Assembly: GCA_911728435.2 (NCBI GenBank)
Contig: OU452200.1
Span: forward strand, 31,449,715-31,513,714
DNA: 64,000 nucleotides
Direction: 5' to 3'
Source: Apoderus coryli
Lineage: Eukaryota; Arthropoda; Insecta; Coleoptera; Attelabidae
Below are positions 25,701 to 36,250 of the stretch, in pieces. Each line of letters opens with the position of its first letter. Position 1 is the stretch's first letter. Made by a program: the position numbers and the translations under genes. The notes beneath the pieces were generated by a model. It was given only the letters and a program-made list of their open reading frames with translations, had not been told where the DNA came from and did no database searches.

Positions 25701-25787
25701 CATTGTTTTAAATTCTTCTATCGTGTCTGAAGCATTGCTACTGCTTACCAAAAGCGCTATTGTAAAAATAACTACAAATGTTGACAT
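13728..25787 (-). CDS. Secreted GMC (glucose-methanol-choline) oxidoreductase, six exons
   Basis: FAD-dependent alcohol or sugar oxidase/dehydrogenase of the insect glucose-dehydrogenase family. Exons (minus order): 25787-25610, 23446-23231, 21136-20946, 20749-20344, 15788-15288, 14095-13728. All sites are GT-AG and phases match, giving 619 aa, the usual family size. Residues 1-19 are a signal peptide ([19 protein letters not shown]). The FAD dinucleotide-binding motif GAGAAG is at 70-75 and the family signature 1 region is [10 protein letters not shown], although the expected Asn/His after it is Gly (STIGEG). Signature 2 ([14 protein letters not shown]) spans the exon 4/5 junction. The C-terminal active site has both His residues, at about 550 ([11 protein letters not shown]) and 593 ([11 protein letters not shown]). 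Substrate is unknown; leaf-beetle salicyl alcohol oxidases are in this family, but I cannot assign that role. A closely similar inverted copy starts at 59734. Confidence 0.93.
14628..14665. repeat. 17-bp hairpin in GMC intron 5
   Basis: CCAAAGTGTTACGTAAT (14628-14644) and its complement with one mismatch (14649-14665) flank a 4-base loop. It lies inside a copy of a repeat also seen, without this insert, at about 10062-10155, so it is probably the remnant of a small foldback insertion. Confidence 0.65.
14798..14945. repeat. Imperfect inverted repeat in GMC intron 5
   Basis: Arms near 14800-14836 and 14901-14941 (AGTATAGTACATAAC, GCTGTAAAT and complements) enclose about 65 bases. MITE-like, no coding content. 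Confidence 0.45.
16480..16900 (-). repeat. Copy of the repeat that is tandem at 35190-36250
   Basis: Words such as GGCGTCCGTGAAAA, ACACCAATTCAAC (on the minus strand) and the TATTGACTAATTATTTATA block match, in inverse orientation, the tandem units at 35190-36250. Related end fragments occur near 13100-13150. No coding capacity. Confidence 0.6.
16981..17017 (-). ncRNA. Degenerate hammerhead ribozyme (pLTR copy 1)
   Basis: Minus strand: CTGATGAG (17011-17004), stem II TTG/CAA, then a GA that is followed directly by the post-cleavage arm. About 10 bases covering GAAA, stem III and the cleavage triplet are missing. Stem I is intact (TCACCA against TGGTGA, six pairs), so this copy kept the arms and lost the catalytic 3' part. 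Confidence 0.5.
17311..17358 (-). ncRNA. Hammerhead ribozyme core (pLTR copy 2)
   Basis: Minus strand: CTGATGAG, a short stem II (GTTG TGGAT CAAC), CGAAAC, a very short stem III (AC/GT with loop AGCCC) and a GTC cleavage triplet, then TGGTGA. This is the minimal type-I layout with short stem III known from Penelope-like elements. A 5-base CACTG duplication between the stem I strand TCACCA and the core displaces stem I, so activity is doubtful. The family assignment rests on the core motif and the nearby Penelope-like coding remnant. Confidence 0.65.
17460..17684 (-). pseudogene. C-terminal fragment of a Penelope-like element protein
   Basis: The minus frame reads [32 protein letters not shown] and [13 protein letters not shown]. 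This matches the usual end of Penelope-like endonuclease domains (GHxFDFxxxxIL, then RK/KR.L.E...I and an N-R-x-D-x-DN motif). Only the last 55 or so residues remain. The first part of the frame (about 17650-17684) is antisense to the next segment because of a perfect palindrome and is not original coding sequence. Confidence 0.6.
17598..17675. repeat. Perfect 24-bp palindrome in the Penelope-like remnant
   Basis: 17598-17621 is exactly inverted at 17652-17675 with a 30-base loop. Because one arm is true coding sequence (FDFKNFTIL), the other arm must be a local inverted duplication, for example from template switching. Confidence 0.75.
18071..18370. repeat. (ATAAT)60 pentanucleotide array
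   Basis: 300 bases of uninterrupted pentamer, exactly 60 units with no visible variant. The homologous position near 12030-12055 has no array, only a short AT-rich stretch, so the expansion followed the duplication. The long ILYYI-type open frame read through it on the minus strand is an artefact. Confidence 0.97.
19244..20307. mobile_element. Solo LTR, 1064 bp, in GMC intron 4
   Basis: Begins TGTCACACCCGG and ends TTTGTGTGACA, the TG...CA short inverted termini of an LTR, flanked by a 4-bp target duplication ATAT (19240-19243 and 20308-20311). No coding frame inside. The duplicated intron copy near 12497-12530 shows the uninterrupted site, confirming an insertion. A truncated inverted copy is at 34475-35195. 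Superfamily not determined; a 4-bp duplication fits gypsy-type. Confidence 0.8.
21249..21291 (-). ncRNA. Hammerhead ribozyme-like motif in GMC intron 2
   Basis: Minus strand: stem I GCCA, CTGATGA, stem II GGGACT/AGTCCC with a 5-base loop, GAAAC, a two-pair stem III (AC CT GT), cleavage triplet GTA, then stem I TGGC. All conserved core bases are present; one extra T precedes stem II. The layout is that of Penelope-like or retrozyme hammerheads. No Penelope protein was found next to it. Confidence 0.55.
21840..22585 (+). pseudogene. Decayed Tc1/mariner-like (DUF4817-type) transposase
   Basis: The plus strand, read across several frames, gives pieces in family order: [14 protein letters not shown], a [20 protein letters not shown] segment (family QQDGAPxHF...VRQ), [12 protein letters not shown] and [10 protein letters not shown] with changes. 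Many frameshifts and stops, so dead. It lies in intron 2 of the GMC gene. Related but separate fragments occur at 54198-55179 and 62535-62840. Confidence 0.6.
22587..22775 (+). mobile_element. Possible LTR remnant
   Basis: Starts TGTAGTATAG, has a TATATAAAG box near 22603, repeated CAGTCAGTAATG words, an AATAAATA signal near 22738 and ends in TATTTCACACA, the order of promoter and poly(A) signal in an LTR. No target duplication found and no partner LTR in the window. Confidence 0.3.
24017..24117. mobile_element. Small element with ACAGGGTGT/ACACCCGGTA termini in GMC intron 1
   Basis: About 100 bases bounded by ACAGGGTGTCC and the inverted end GGAACACCCGGTA, the type of terminus common on non-autonomous DNA transposons in insects. 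A related terminus occurs near 23742. Confidence 0.4.
24306..25240 (+). pseudogene. MULE-type transposase remnant, antisense in GMC intron 1
   Basis: Frame pieces in order: [70 protein letters not shown], then [20 protein letters not shown] (the NVIMTD..A...FP.A....C.FH pattern of MULE transposases), [17 protein letters not shown] and, further on, a decayed tail. Several frameshifts separate the pieces. The same remnant, in the same orientation relative to its host gene, is in the other GMC copy (61864-60930), so it was present before the gene duplicated. Confidence 0.65.
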
Positions 25788-25854
25788 TCTGAGGAATATT
25801 TTGAACCGTGTTAACGAGTATATCTAAGAATGTTAGAAATATTGAAGTGTGTCT

Positions 25855-25866
25855 CTTTATATATAG
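25855..25866 (-). promoter_or_regulatory. TATA box of GMC gene 1
   Basis: CTATATATAAAG on the minus strand, about 70 bases before the ATG at 25787. The region up to about 26100 is homologous to the upstream region of GMC gene 2 (59440-59733), so both copies kept their promoter. Confidence 0.6.
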
Positions 25867-26099
25867 TTAGATTTCATACTTTTTTTAGTATATTAAAATT
25901 TGATAGTGTTATCAACGCACTCATTGTTTTTTGATACATACACATTACTTTTATAATTTTTGAATTGCTGTTAATCTCTTGGGCCACTTATCACTTGAAA
26001 AAATGCGTTTTGTCAAAGCAAGGACGTTGCATTTTGTGATGACGTGATAAATATGAGTGTCTGAATAGTTACTAATTAATAATAATAATATAATAATAA

Positions 26100-29000
26100 T
26101 CTTTATTCATGAGGTACAACCCCAGATACAACTATGTACATACATAATAATAATAATAATAAATCAGTTTATTTGCAGTTCTATAAAACAAAAAGATTAT
26201 ACAACTTAAACTTACTAACTAAATAATGTAGAACTACAAAAAGGGTTAAAAAGGCAGTACTGATATAAATTTTAACCCTGTGAAAAACAAAATCAACAAA
26301 AGACATAAACATATGTTTATCCTTCAAAAAAAAAAAACACAAACAGAAAAAGCACAAACAGTATTACCTAATAAGTCTACATTAATAATATATTATACCT
26401 ATACATGAATATTAGAAGAAGAAAAAATAGATTAGAAGACGAGATGAGATGATGAGATAAGGATTAAAAACCATTCCTGAAAGTCTGACTCAACCAAATA
26501 GTAAGCGATGTCTAAGTTTGCATTTAAATGAAAGCATAGGTAAGTCCTTTAACTCACCTGGGACTTGATTGTAAATTGAGTAAACATTGTAAGCGTATGA
26601 CCTCTTAAATAATTCCGTCCTGTGCAGTGGATCAGAAAGCAAGCCCTTATGTCTAAGATTTAAATTATGGATATCGGATATAAATGTAATTTTATCATAT
26701 AGGTAAGGTGGATGCTTATGGATCATTATCGAGTGAAAGAGACAAGAAGCATACAGAAATCTTCTATCTTCCATCGACAACCAGCCCGCAGATTTCAATT
26801 TATGACTAATTCTTTCATATTTCCTGATACCATACACATATCTAAGACACGATTTTTGAACACGCTGAATTCGTTCACTATAACACCTCAGAAGACATGG
26901 ACCATATATAACATCACAAAAATTAAAATTGCTTAACACTAAGGAGTCCGTCAACTTAAGTTTGACACATTGCGACAATATATATCTGTGTGGATACAAC
27001 ATTTTTAACGCTGCATATCCTTTGCTTATACATGCAGAGATATGATCCGTAAAACGAAGTTCATTATCCATTAGCAAACCTAAATTTCTGGCCACACTAC
27101 TGTATGTTAAAGACACATTATTAAGTGATAATTCGAGATTTTGTTCAATAAAATGTCTATCCTTTCCAAATAATAGTACTTTTGTCTTACTTGAATTAAT
27201 ATCTAGTTGATGTTTTTTTGACCAGGTGGCAATAGATCTGAGATCCTCATTAATACTATCTGAAGCCTTACCAAATCATTATGATGAAACGAATACTTAA
27301 ATTGACTATCGTCGGCATACATGTAAAGTTTCCCATATTTGAGAACAGTAGATAAACCAGAAGTATATATTGAAAAAAGTAGGGGCCCCAGTATAGACCC
27401 CTGTGGCACACCAGAAGAAACATTAGCAACACTTGAAATACCAGTCTCTGTAAAAACATATTGACACCTTCCGGCAAAATAATTCTTTAACAAATCTAAA
27501 GCGGCACTCGAGAATCCAGTAAATTTTAAAATTGAAAACAATATTTCATAACTAAGCCTTGGAAAAATCTATTAGCACCAATGCAGCATCCTTTTTGTTA
27601 TCCAAATCATGGAATATATCATCCGTAATATCCAGGAGGGAAGTGGTACAACTATAGCCTTTCCTAAATCCGGACTGTCGAATCGGCAATATATTATACC
27701 TGTCAACATGAGTTTTAATTTGGCTGCAGATAATCTTTTCAAGTATCTTTGATACAGGAGACAAAAGTGAAATTGGACGTAAATTGTTGTAATCATGAAC
27801 CTCTTTCTTTTTCGGGAAGGGTATGACTTTAGCAACTTTCCAAGAATTGGGGAAGGTTCTAGTAAGAACACAAGAATTTATTATATGTGTCAAGACAGGT
27901 ACAATACGAGGACAACACAACAATAGCATCTGAGCATTCAGTTTATCGGGACCAACAGCATTGGTTCTAATCTCCAACAAATATTTCTTGACAGTATCCA
28001 CACTTACAGTTGAGAACTCTAGTAAATTGTCAAAATTACACTTAGAATTGTGGAGATAAGACTTCAATAGCTCTTTGTCAGGTGGGACATATCTCGAATG
28101 TTGCAGAAAGGAATTATTTATTTCAGATGGGTTGTGTGCCAGTACTTGAGGAATGCTCGCGGGAGAGGCCTTTTTATGAATGTCCAATCTACTCAGGGTT
28201 CTCCAAAGGATACCTGTATTACCTTTAAACCTATTTATATGAAACTCTAGATATGCTTTTTTTTCCCGCGCAATAGCATTGGTTGACATATTTTTTATAT
28301 CTTTATAGTTTTGCCAATCTGATGCTGCTTTAGTTTGCTTGAATTTTTGAAATGCCCTATTTTTCAATGATATTATCTTTTTCACAGCAAACGTGGTTTA
28401 TGGTTTATTAGACTTTTTTGTTTTAAAATATTTTTCTGGACACACTGTATCAAACAGATTCAAGATAAAAAAAATTAAAAAGTGCTACTTTATCATTAAC
28501 ATCTTCACATCGTCGTAATATAATACAATGGTCACAACCAAAAATACATGTATAAAAATAAATAAATAAATAAGTAGTATAAAAGACATGGATTGTATAA
28601 TTACATTTCACAAAAACACCTAATCATTCACAAAATATTCATTTAACGAATAAAAACTGAATTCAAGTAACCAATCCCTTACGTTTGGATTGAATTTACT
28701 CGGAGCTGTATTCACTTTTAGATGATGGGGCAATGATTATACAACTTAATAGGCATTATAAGGCAACTATTTGCTGAGAGAGACGGTGTACAGGTAGTCT
28801 TAAATTTAAATTATCTCTAAGATCGTAGTTAGAAATTTGACCTGTGCTCGTAAACCGATAAATGCTAGAATACTCGTAGAATAGGCACTCCAAAATGTAA
28901 ATTGATGTTACTGTTAGAGTTTTTTGATCTTTGAATAATTGACGGCAAGAATATCTGGCGGATTTGAATGTCATTGTTCTGATAATCCTTTTTTGCAGCA

Positions 29001-29480
29001 CTAGTATCTCACCCACGCGACATGAGTTTCCCCACAACACGATGGAATAACACAGGACTGAATTCACATTTGCAAAATAAAATGATCGCAATATATCAAT
29101 TGCAAGCTTCTCATTTTCTCCCAAACTAAGAACGAAAGTCTGCAGAGCTTCACAGAAACGGTCTCGATTTGTTTGTATCAATTTAGGTGCGAGTCAATGT
29201 CAACATCCAACAATTTCACATATGATCTCTGTACTAGCCGGTGCTACCCGTTAACAATTCTCATATTGTAGTTCACCTCCCTTGCTGAGAAATGTATATG
29301 ATTTGTTTTTTCAAACTTCAAGACGTTATTAGTACAATAATTCCACATGTGCTTCAAACATTCATATCCTTTTGAACTTATTAAATTAATTAAATTATTA
29401 ATTAAAAACTTTTGGAAAGTAGATTTTATAAAATTATTATTATAAAATTTTAATGTAAACTTCGAAAACAATCAGTTAGC
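26100..29480 (-). pseudogene. LINE family B, 3' part (copy 1), split by LINE A
   Basis: Main coding block 29470-28640 minus: INNLINLISSKGYECLKHMW, then the frame 29181-28756 (FYFANVNSVLCYSIVLWG, ILVLQKRIIRTMTFKSARYS, LRDNLNLRLPVHRLS), the C-terminal region after the reverse transcriptase of APE-type non-LTR elements. The 3' UTR is interrupted by LINE A (26147-28510). Its final 45 bases and TTA-repeat tail lie at 26100-26146, next to the GMC promoter. Frameshifts make it non-functional. Copy 2 is at 38165-38410 plus 58606-59440. Confidence 0.8.
26147..28510 (-). pseudogene. LINE family A, 5'-truncated (copy 1): reverse transcriptase and C-terminus
   Basis: Minus strand from a truncated endonuclease/RT linker. 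RT frame 28385-27552 (NAVGPDKLNAQMLLLCCPRI, LRPISLLSPVSKILEKII, QSGFRKGYSCTTSLLDI), then 27541-27203 after a frameshift (SGVPQGSILGPLLFSIYT, MYADDSQFKYSF with the YADD catalytic box), then the C-terminal frame 27116-26490 (CDVIYGPCLLRC, RVQKSCLRYVYGIRKYE). The tail is a TTA-type repeat. It sits inside the LINE B 3' UTR; copy 2 of LINE B lacks it at this point, so it inserted after the GMC duplication. Confidence 0.85.
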
Positions 29481-30345
29481 TTTTTCAGATTCAACTAGCT
29501 TATTGGGATTGATAGAGGATCCGACGTTGAGCGGGGCGGAACATGTTGAGAGATTATGTGGTAAATTAAATAAAAACTTATTTGTGTTACATTCCTTGAA
29601 GGGGTTTATGTGCGTGAAATCGTTGCTCTCAGTTTACTATGCCATGATTGACTCGAACTACATATAATATAGTGGTCTGGGGTAGGTGCACTGAAGCTCT
29701 CAGAGTTTTTATTCTGCAAAAAAGGGCAATCCGATGTATTTTTGGCATTCCCTATAGAGGCAGCTGTGGCGAGGTATTTAGAGACAATAAATTACTCACC
29801 GTCCCATCTAGTTACTTGTTTAAGTTGTTGTCTAATATCTTTAAATCCAAACATCTAGCTCGCACCTGTGGCAGTAGTCATGATTATCCAACCAGAAGAA
29901 GAGACAGATTGTACTTACCGCGTTAAATTTGAATTCTATAAGAAGTCACCAACACATGCGGGCTGTTTCTTTTATAAGTTACTTCCTGAGGACTTCAGGA
30001 CCTGCCAGAGTGAGAGAAAATTTGGGGATAAATTTCCAATTGACATACATTCTATAGTGTCCAAAAATGGATAGATGCACTACAATAACATAATAATATT
30101 ATTTTAAATTGTTGACACTTTTTTGTTTATATTTTTATTTGTAATTTCTGTTAATATTTTTAACGTGTCTGTTGTTCTTTTATCTGGATATGATTTCCTT
30201 TATCGTTTAGTTAACTTTCATAATGTTAATTTACATAATTTAGTAGATGTGTAATAATTGTGACTGATTGACTATACGTAATATTGTGGACTTGCCAATG
30301 TATACATTTGTTATACTTTATGATGGCCAATAAAGATTACGATTA
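29480..30345 (+). pseudogene. LINE family C, 3' part (copy 1)
   Basis: Plus strand pieces: LSGAEHVERLCGKLNKNLFV, then TYNIVVWGRCTEALRVFILQ, KRAIRCIFGIPYRGSC, FRDNKLLTVPSSYLF, and KSPTHAGCFFYKLLPEDFRT, i.e. the C-terminal region of an APE-type LINE homologous to but distinct from family B. Frameshifts are present. The 3' end is AATAAAGATTACGATTATGA near 30345. It faces LINE B head to head, and the same arrangement is inverted at 37375-38410. Confidence 0.8.
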
Positions 30346-30473
30346 TGAATATAAAGTCCACTTTGTTGATAAATTGGTCTTTCGAGTGTACCATATTGTT
30401 TATATATGTATATAGTTAAGTGTCTGTGATGTATTATGTGAATATGAATAAAACTTTGTTAAAAATTTTAATT

Positions 30474-30531
30474 TGTTTCGCATGCGGAAGGTTATGGGTT
30501 CGAATCGCAGCTCTGGCAATTTTTTTTTTTT
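30474..30531 (+). repeat. tRNA-like 3' half with T-run
   Basis: CGCATGCGGAAGG followed by a T-arm-like GGGTTCGAATCGCAG (pol III B box GGTTCGAATC) and CTCTGGCA, then 12 T. The 5' half of a tRNA is missing and T-stem pairing is poor, so this is a tRNA pseudogene or a SINE fragment and not a working tRNA gene. Confidence 0.35.
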
Positions 30532-30904
30532 AATAAAGTAGTTAGTTAATATATAATAATAATAATTAAAGTCTGTTTCGTTACGCAGATCATATATTGT
30601 TTATTACCTTTATTATATCTTGTCGGGAAAGTTTTGGGGCGACACAACCGATTTTTTCAAATATCCTGTATTAAAAAAATATACATAGACGCCTAAAGTA
30701 AGTCTTTAACTACTAGAATATCCCAACAAATTAAATTGTTAAAGCTTCCATATAATCAAAAATTGTTATTATTCTTTAATCTGCAAACGTCATTTTTGAC
30801 ATAGTATTTCAAATATTTCGAAAAAAGCTGGACATTGGTATAACCTCGGAAAAATTCTTTTTCTGAGGGTATAACATATAATACATAAGCTACCTTTAGA
30901 ATCG

Positions 30905-33900
30905 CAAGTAGAATTCAAAAAATATATAATTTATATAGGATCGTATTTAAAATAAGAAAGTTGACGATCGAAACCGTTCCCGGTGGAACATCTGGTACAG
31001 TCCACTTTGTTTAAGAGTTGACAACCTGTTCAATTAATTTTTACCCAGTACCTACACATAACCGTTTTTATGGTGAAATTGTCATCGAAAAAGTAAAAGT
31101 AATGAACGTTCTTTCTCAAATTAAAACCAGTTCACGACCAAAGTTAATTTAAATAAATTTAGATCTCCTTGATATTATCTATGCACGTAGTGAACGTTAT
31201 CAGAATACTTTTGTATCAATCAATAAGCTAAATATAGGAACGACATTTGTATTATATAATAAAAAAATCAACACCTTAGAAATGAATACTGATTTTAAGA
31301 CACATACCTTAATTATTCCGTTAAAAAAAAATGATATTAATTGGTTTAAGAAAAGAAACCTAAAACATAAAATAAATAAATTATGTGCTTTGGTATTTTT
31401 ATGAATTTTAGGTGTATCACTGTTCGTTAATATGGGAAATATTTCAACTACTTTTAGGTTAGAAATCTTCAATATTCTTTCCGTGCATTGCAAGTTTGAT
31501 CGCCAGCTGGTTTTATGGCTAATATATCAAAACCATTTCGTTTGCCATACTGACAACTATTTTTCAGCTGTTTTGCCATATGCCCAAAACATATATTGTA
31601 TTATAGTATATAATAAGAACCAACTTTTACTTTATATATAGGAAATGGATTACTTCAACAAATTTTACTTTATAGTTTTTTAAATCCGGGATATCATTTC
31701 AGCAATTTTTATTTATTTATTCTACCTATTATTTTTTCCGTATGTCCATCTGTATCAACGACTACTAAAAACCAACTGAGCAGATTTAGCAGAAACATAT
31801 TGCTCGTCATGTTGAGGAGGTCAAAGTTAAAAATATATATATTTACTAATACGACAATTAAATCGTTTTCCACATTAATAAAAAAAAAAGATATAAATAA
31901 GGAAGGATAAATATGATTATTCATTGGGCTTTAAAAATTAGTCTGAAAATGTGTAAAATTAATATTAAGTACATTATTAAGGCTAAATATTCCATGAAAA
32001 CAAAATTGGCGCTAAAAATTTGTTGCGGCATAATGTGTTTTAATTATTTGCTTATAATATTAATCTCATTCTCGAAATGTTTGCTTTTGCTCGAATTACA
32101 ATGCTTAAAAAATATAACTAAAAAAAATCTGTGTAACATTTCTGCGGTCATCTACTGCGTAAGAAATTCTTCAAGACGACGCGACGGTCTAGTAACCCAA
32201 AAAACAACAAATGAATAAATATCATATTAATAAACCTTATGGTAATTTTTATTTTTATTTATTTTGTCCGCATGTAAACAAAATCCATTAAAAATACTTT
32301 AGTAGTCGTTGAATCTGATCTACTATGAGGATTCCATAAAGAAACTTCAAGGATTTCTTTATATCAATTTCTACTCCACCCCGGATTATATCGGTAATAA
32401 TAATACCCATTGACGTAGATTATTATTTGCTTATATTCATCACAACATTCCTATTTAATAATTCATTTGCAAAAAAAACCTTTTTATGACTAATATTAGA
32501 ATTACAGACATCTAGAATGTTACTGTTACTATAAAGTCAACTTCAAATGTTCAATATAACATCTACATTTTACTCTTAGATAAACTTCAGGGTTTTTAAA
32601 GCGATTCTGTATTTTGTTTTACAAATGAAGTATGAGTTTTCACAGTGTCTGTAGGTTAATAAAATGATTTTGCAGGATTGACCTAATTTTTTCTAGAATC
32701 CTTCCACGAATATGAAACTACAAATGTATGTATGTATCAAAAAGTCCCCGTAAAAATGTCAGGGCTTTAAGCAATTAACTCATTGGGCCATTTTCAAAAA
32801 AAATAAATGAATAATTTTTCTTCTACTTCCATAACACTATATCTGAACACAAATGTTTATCAGCACGCTGGTCCATTAGGATATGGAAAAAAATACATAC
32901 CTGGATTTCAAAAATATCGACTAGACTAAAAATTTAAAATGATTTTGTCATACTTAATTGCAGTTACCTACATATAAATCCCTTTTTATAATACAGCCTT
33001 ATTACTCGAAAGACAATCCCATTTTTTAATGTTCTTATTTTAAGCTCTAAGTCAACAATTGATAGAGATGTTTATTTGTATCTTAAATTTATCCCGTACA
33101 CCCATGTAGAATTTGTTCCACATTTCTAATTTTGCTGAGCAAATATTATTAAATAGAAGGTAGAGTTCTCGACAAAATTAATAAAGGAATTATTTATAGG
33201 GCAGTTGCCATGAAATCATTTTTTTAATACGTATCTATTAAAAGTGGTTGGCAATTGTACGTAATCTGATCTGATTGTTGCTAAAAGGGAACTAGTTTTT
33301 TATTTGATAAAATTAAAACAATAAAATTTTTAGTTACACTTTGTTGTTTTATCACAAAAATAATGAAGTGGAATACAATTTAAATATAATTATACTATTA
33401 CATAAATTACAACTAAGGATAGTACAATAAATAATTTTAACTTAGGCTAGAATGGTAAACTTACTTATTCAGTATAAATATTTTACTTTGAGCAAAGTCT
33501 TTTGTTTCGATTTACTTTACATAATAAATTAAGTTACCAACTGATCATATTATATATTTGTTCTAATACGAAAGTTTTCTTGTTCTCACTAGAACTCATA
33601 TTTCCACAAGAAAAGTTCGCCTACGCAGATACATGATATATTATGGTTGAAAAATGTGATAATTTAGATCCACTCTTAAGAAGAATATAGTGTTCTTGGA
33701 ATTTATCGTTTATAGCACTGTTTATCCAAATAGTTCATACAGCCTAATTTTTAGTACTTTAATAATATTAATAAATTTATTCACTTGCAATACATCTGGT
33801 TACAATAATTTTTATAACTTAATCCTCTAGGCATGCAAACAAATAAACAAAACAAAAAAAAAACAAAACATATCCATTACGAAATATTTAATACAGGGTT

Positions 33901-34165
33901 AGGTCATATCTCCATCATCCACAACCTTGTTTGTGTCATGTGGATATGTGCAGCAAACTCCATACCCTATATCAAGAACTTTTTTTTTTGCTTTCCCTCT
34001 TTCCTGTAAGTCAATATGTTTGATAAATACATGTTTTTTTTTTAGTTCTCATCTACGACTGGACAATGTATTTTAACTTTGTACGGGAACAGGTATATTG
34101 TCATACTATAATATGCTTCTTGTAGACCGTTAGTTTTCGGTTCACTTTATTTGGAACTATTTTCT
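30905..34165 (-). repeat. Arm 2 of a 3-kb inverted duplication (partner 8410-11480)
   Basis: Reverse-complement match to 8410-11480 with many small differences, including one copy of the 170-bp block that is tandem in the partner. The possible membrane-anchor peptide of the partner recurs at 31200-31500 plus, broken by a TGA near 31404. A roughly 300-base segment near 33740-34050 has no counterpart in the partner and is probably a later insertion. Confidence 0.7.
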
Positions 34166-34377
34166 AGCTAAACAGATGTTTTCATGTCACTGACATGGGA
34201 TTGAACTGAATCTCGCCCAATTGCATATGAATTGGAAAATTGTGTATTAATTGTATTTTTAGCTCCCCATATCATATATGTAATATATGTATATATGGAG
34301 ACTATTAGTTTCATGAAAAAATTTTTTTTTTAATTTCACCGGAAATACTTGTTTTTGGTCATTTTATACATAAATAA

Positions 34378-34462
34378 ACTGTTGCCCTCGAGGCACGAAT
34401 AGCTCTCCATATTTAAGTGTAAAAGTAATAATTTTATGACCTTTTTGTCATTTATCTAAATT
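34378..34462 (-). repeat. Short dispersed repeat
   Basis: Inverted copy of the block at 13290-13375 and 17840-17935 (GTTGCCCTCGAGGCACGAAT, TGACCTTTTTGTCATTTAT). Three copies in the window; family not recognised. Confidence 0.6.
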
Positions 34463-34474
34463 TAATAAATTTTT

Positions 34475-35195
34475 ACATCACGCTCACGAAAGAGGATCTT
34501 ATTGATTCTCCCTCGTAAACGAGTGACGGTCTGTATTCGAGCGGCGTCTCTCAGTTAGTAGTTATTTGATTAAATTGAAAGAAGCTATATTAAAAATAAA
34601 AGGAAAGTCAGATGAATATTACTAACTATTATTTCTTTAATTAATTAGAAAAATGTACAAAAAATCAATCTGGTGAAAATGGACAAGTTTCAATAAAAAT
34701 CAACAGTTCTAATAATTAACAATTGGTACTTACATTACAATCATTTCTGGCAACACAGTTGATGATTACTTCGCGTTAATATAATACTTAATATTTATAT
34801 TGGTTAAAATTAAAACTCTAATCGCGTTAAATAAATTTAAGATCTTAAGTCGCTATACCCAACGAGGGGACTTAGCGCTTCTAGGACCCGAAGTTTACTT
34901 CACCGAAGTTTGGAGAGAAGACCTCGTTTTTCCTGTTGCGTTAAAATTTATAACCTTTGATTATCTCCACTCTTTCGAATATCAACCGATGCAATTGTCT
35001 ATTGTTAGCATCGATCGTACTAGTTTTTTGTTGACTTTGCAATTTGTCTATTAGGTACAATACCGATGCTAAAGTCATGACTTGTATAAACTCTGATGAA
35101 CTTTTATAAATTATTAAATCAGCGTAAAATAGCTAATTCGACCGGATGCAATATATTTTTATTACAATATACCGGGTGTGACAATATTCTATCAA
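34475..35195 (-). mobile_element. Truncated LTR fragment
   Basis: Inverse copy of 19244-20050: it ends with the LTR terminus ACCGGGTGTGACA at 35195 and shares the GAGACGCCGCTCGAATACAG and CGTAAACGAGTGACGG words. It lacks the last 250 bases of the full solo LTR. The 84-residue open frame at 34800-35054 is not coding in the other copy. Confidence 0.7.
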
Positions 35196-36250
35196 AGCTA
35201 TAAATAACTAGTCAATATGATTTCTGCTATGTTTATAAAATACGGTTTTTCTAACCTTTTTACCCCATTTTACACTTTTTTCGAATGTCAATGTGGTCTA
35301 ATTGTTTAGGTTAAATATTTTAAGTTATATTTAATTAAACGCACAAAAAATTATTCAATATTTCGGATAAGTTTAAGAACTATGATTTTTTAAATTTTTG
35401 ACCCCTCTTTTAAACCCCTTGCCTACGCTCAATGTTAATCACCACCTATAAATATCCTGTAGTATGTTCGTACCAGATGTGGTTAAAATCCGTTAAAAAG
35501 TGGTTTTTGAGTTATCACGGATACAAATTATTTCTGACCCTTCTATAGAATTTTCACGGACGCCTATGGTAAATTAATTTTTGTCGTGTATTTTTAACAC
35601 CAATTCAACTAGTTAATTATAAAAAAAATTTACATTTAATTTTTTTTTTATTTTACCCCTTTTTCTACTATTTACGAACGCCTATGTAAATAAAAATTTT
35701 ATGCTGCATTTTTTTGGTTATCTTATATCAAAGCTATAAATAATAAGCAAATTTTTCTGGTATATTTCGGAAACATTTTTTTTTTCATTTTTGACCCTTT
35801 TTAGACTATTTTCGAACCCCTGTGTGAACCAATTCTTTTATGTAACATTTTTTCGGTTATATCCTATCACAACTATGAAGAATTATTCAATATTTCGGAT
35901 AAGTTTAAGAACTATGGTTTTTTTTAATTTTTGAACCCTCTTTTAAACCCCTTGCGTACGCTCAATGATAATCACCACCTATAAATAATATCCTGTAGTA
36001 TTTTCGTACCAAATGTGGTTAAATTCCGTTAAGTGGTTTTTGAGTTATCACGGATACAAATTTTCACGGACGCCTATGGCACATTAATTTTTGTCGTGTA
36101 TTTTTAACACCAATTCAACTGTTAAATATAAAATTTTTTACATTTATGTGAAATTTTACCCTTTTTCTACTATTTACGAACGCCTATGTAAATAAAAATT
36201 TTATGCTGCATTTTTTAGGTTATCTTATATTAGAGCTATATATAATTAGT
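35190..36250 (+). repeat. Tandem units of a non-coding repeat
   Basis: Two main direct units (about 35362-35870 and 35880-36250) share AACCCCTTGC, TCAATG, AATCACCACCTATAAAT, TTTTTGAGTTATCACGGATA, TTCACGGACGCCTATGG and TTTTGTCGTGTATTTTTAAC. A further inverse copy is at 16480-16900. No coding potential. Possibly a non-autonomous element that amplified in tandem. Confidence 0.7.

Noticed and set aside
30474..30531. Functional tRNA gene
   Set aside because: No 5' half, acceptor stem partner or D-arm is present and T-stem pairing is poor; kept only as a tRNA-like repeat.
34800..35054. 84-residue open frame as a gene
   Set aside because: It lies within a truncated LTR; the homologous part of the solo LTR (19244-20050) does not keep the frame.
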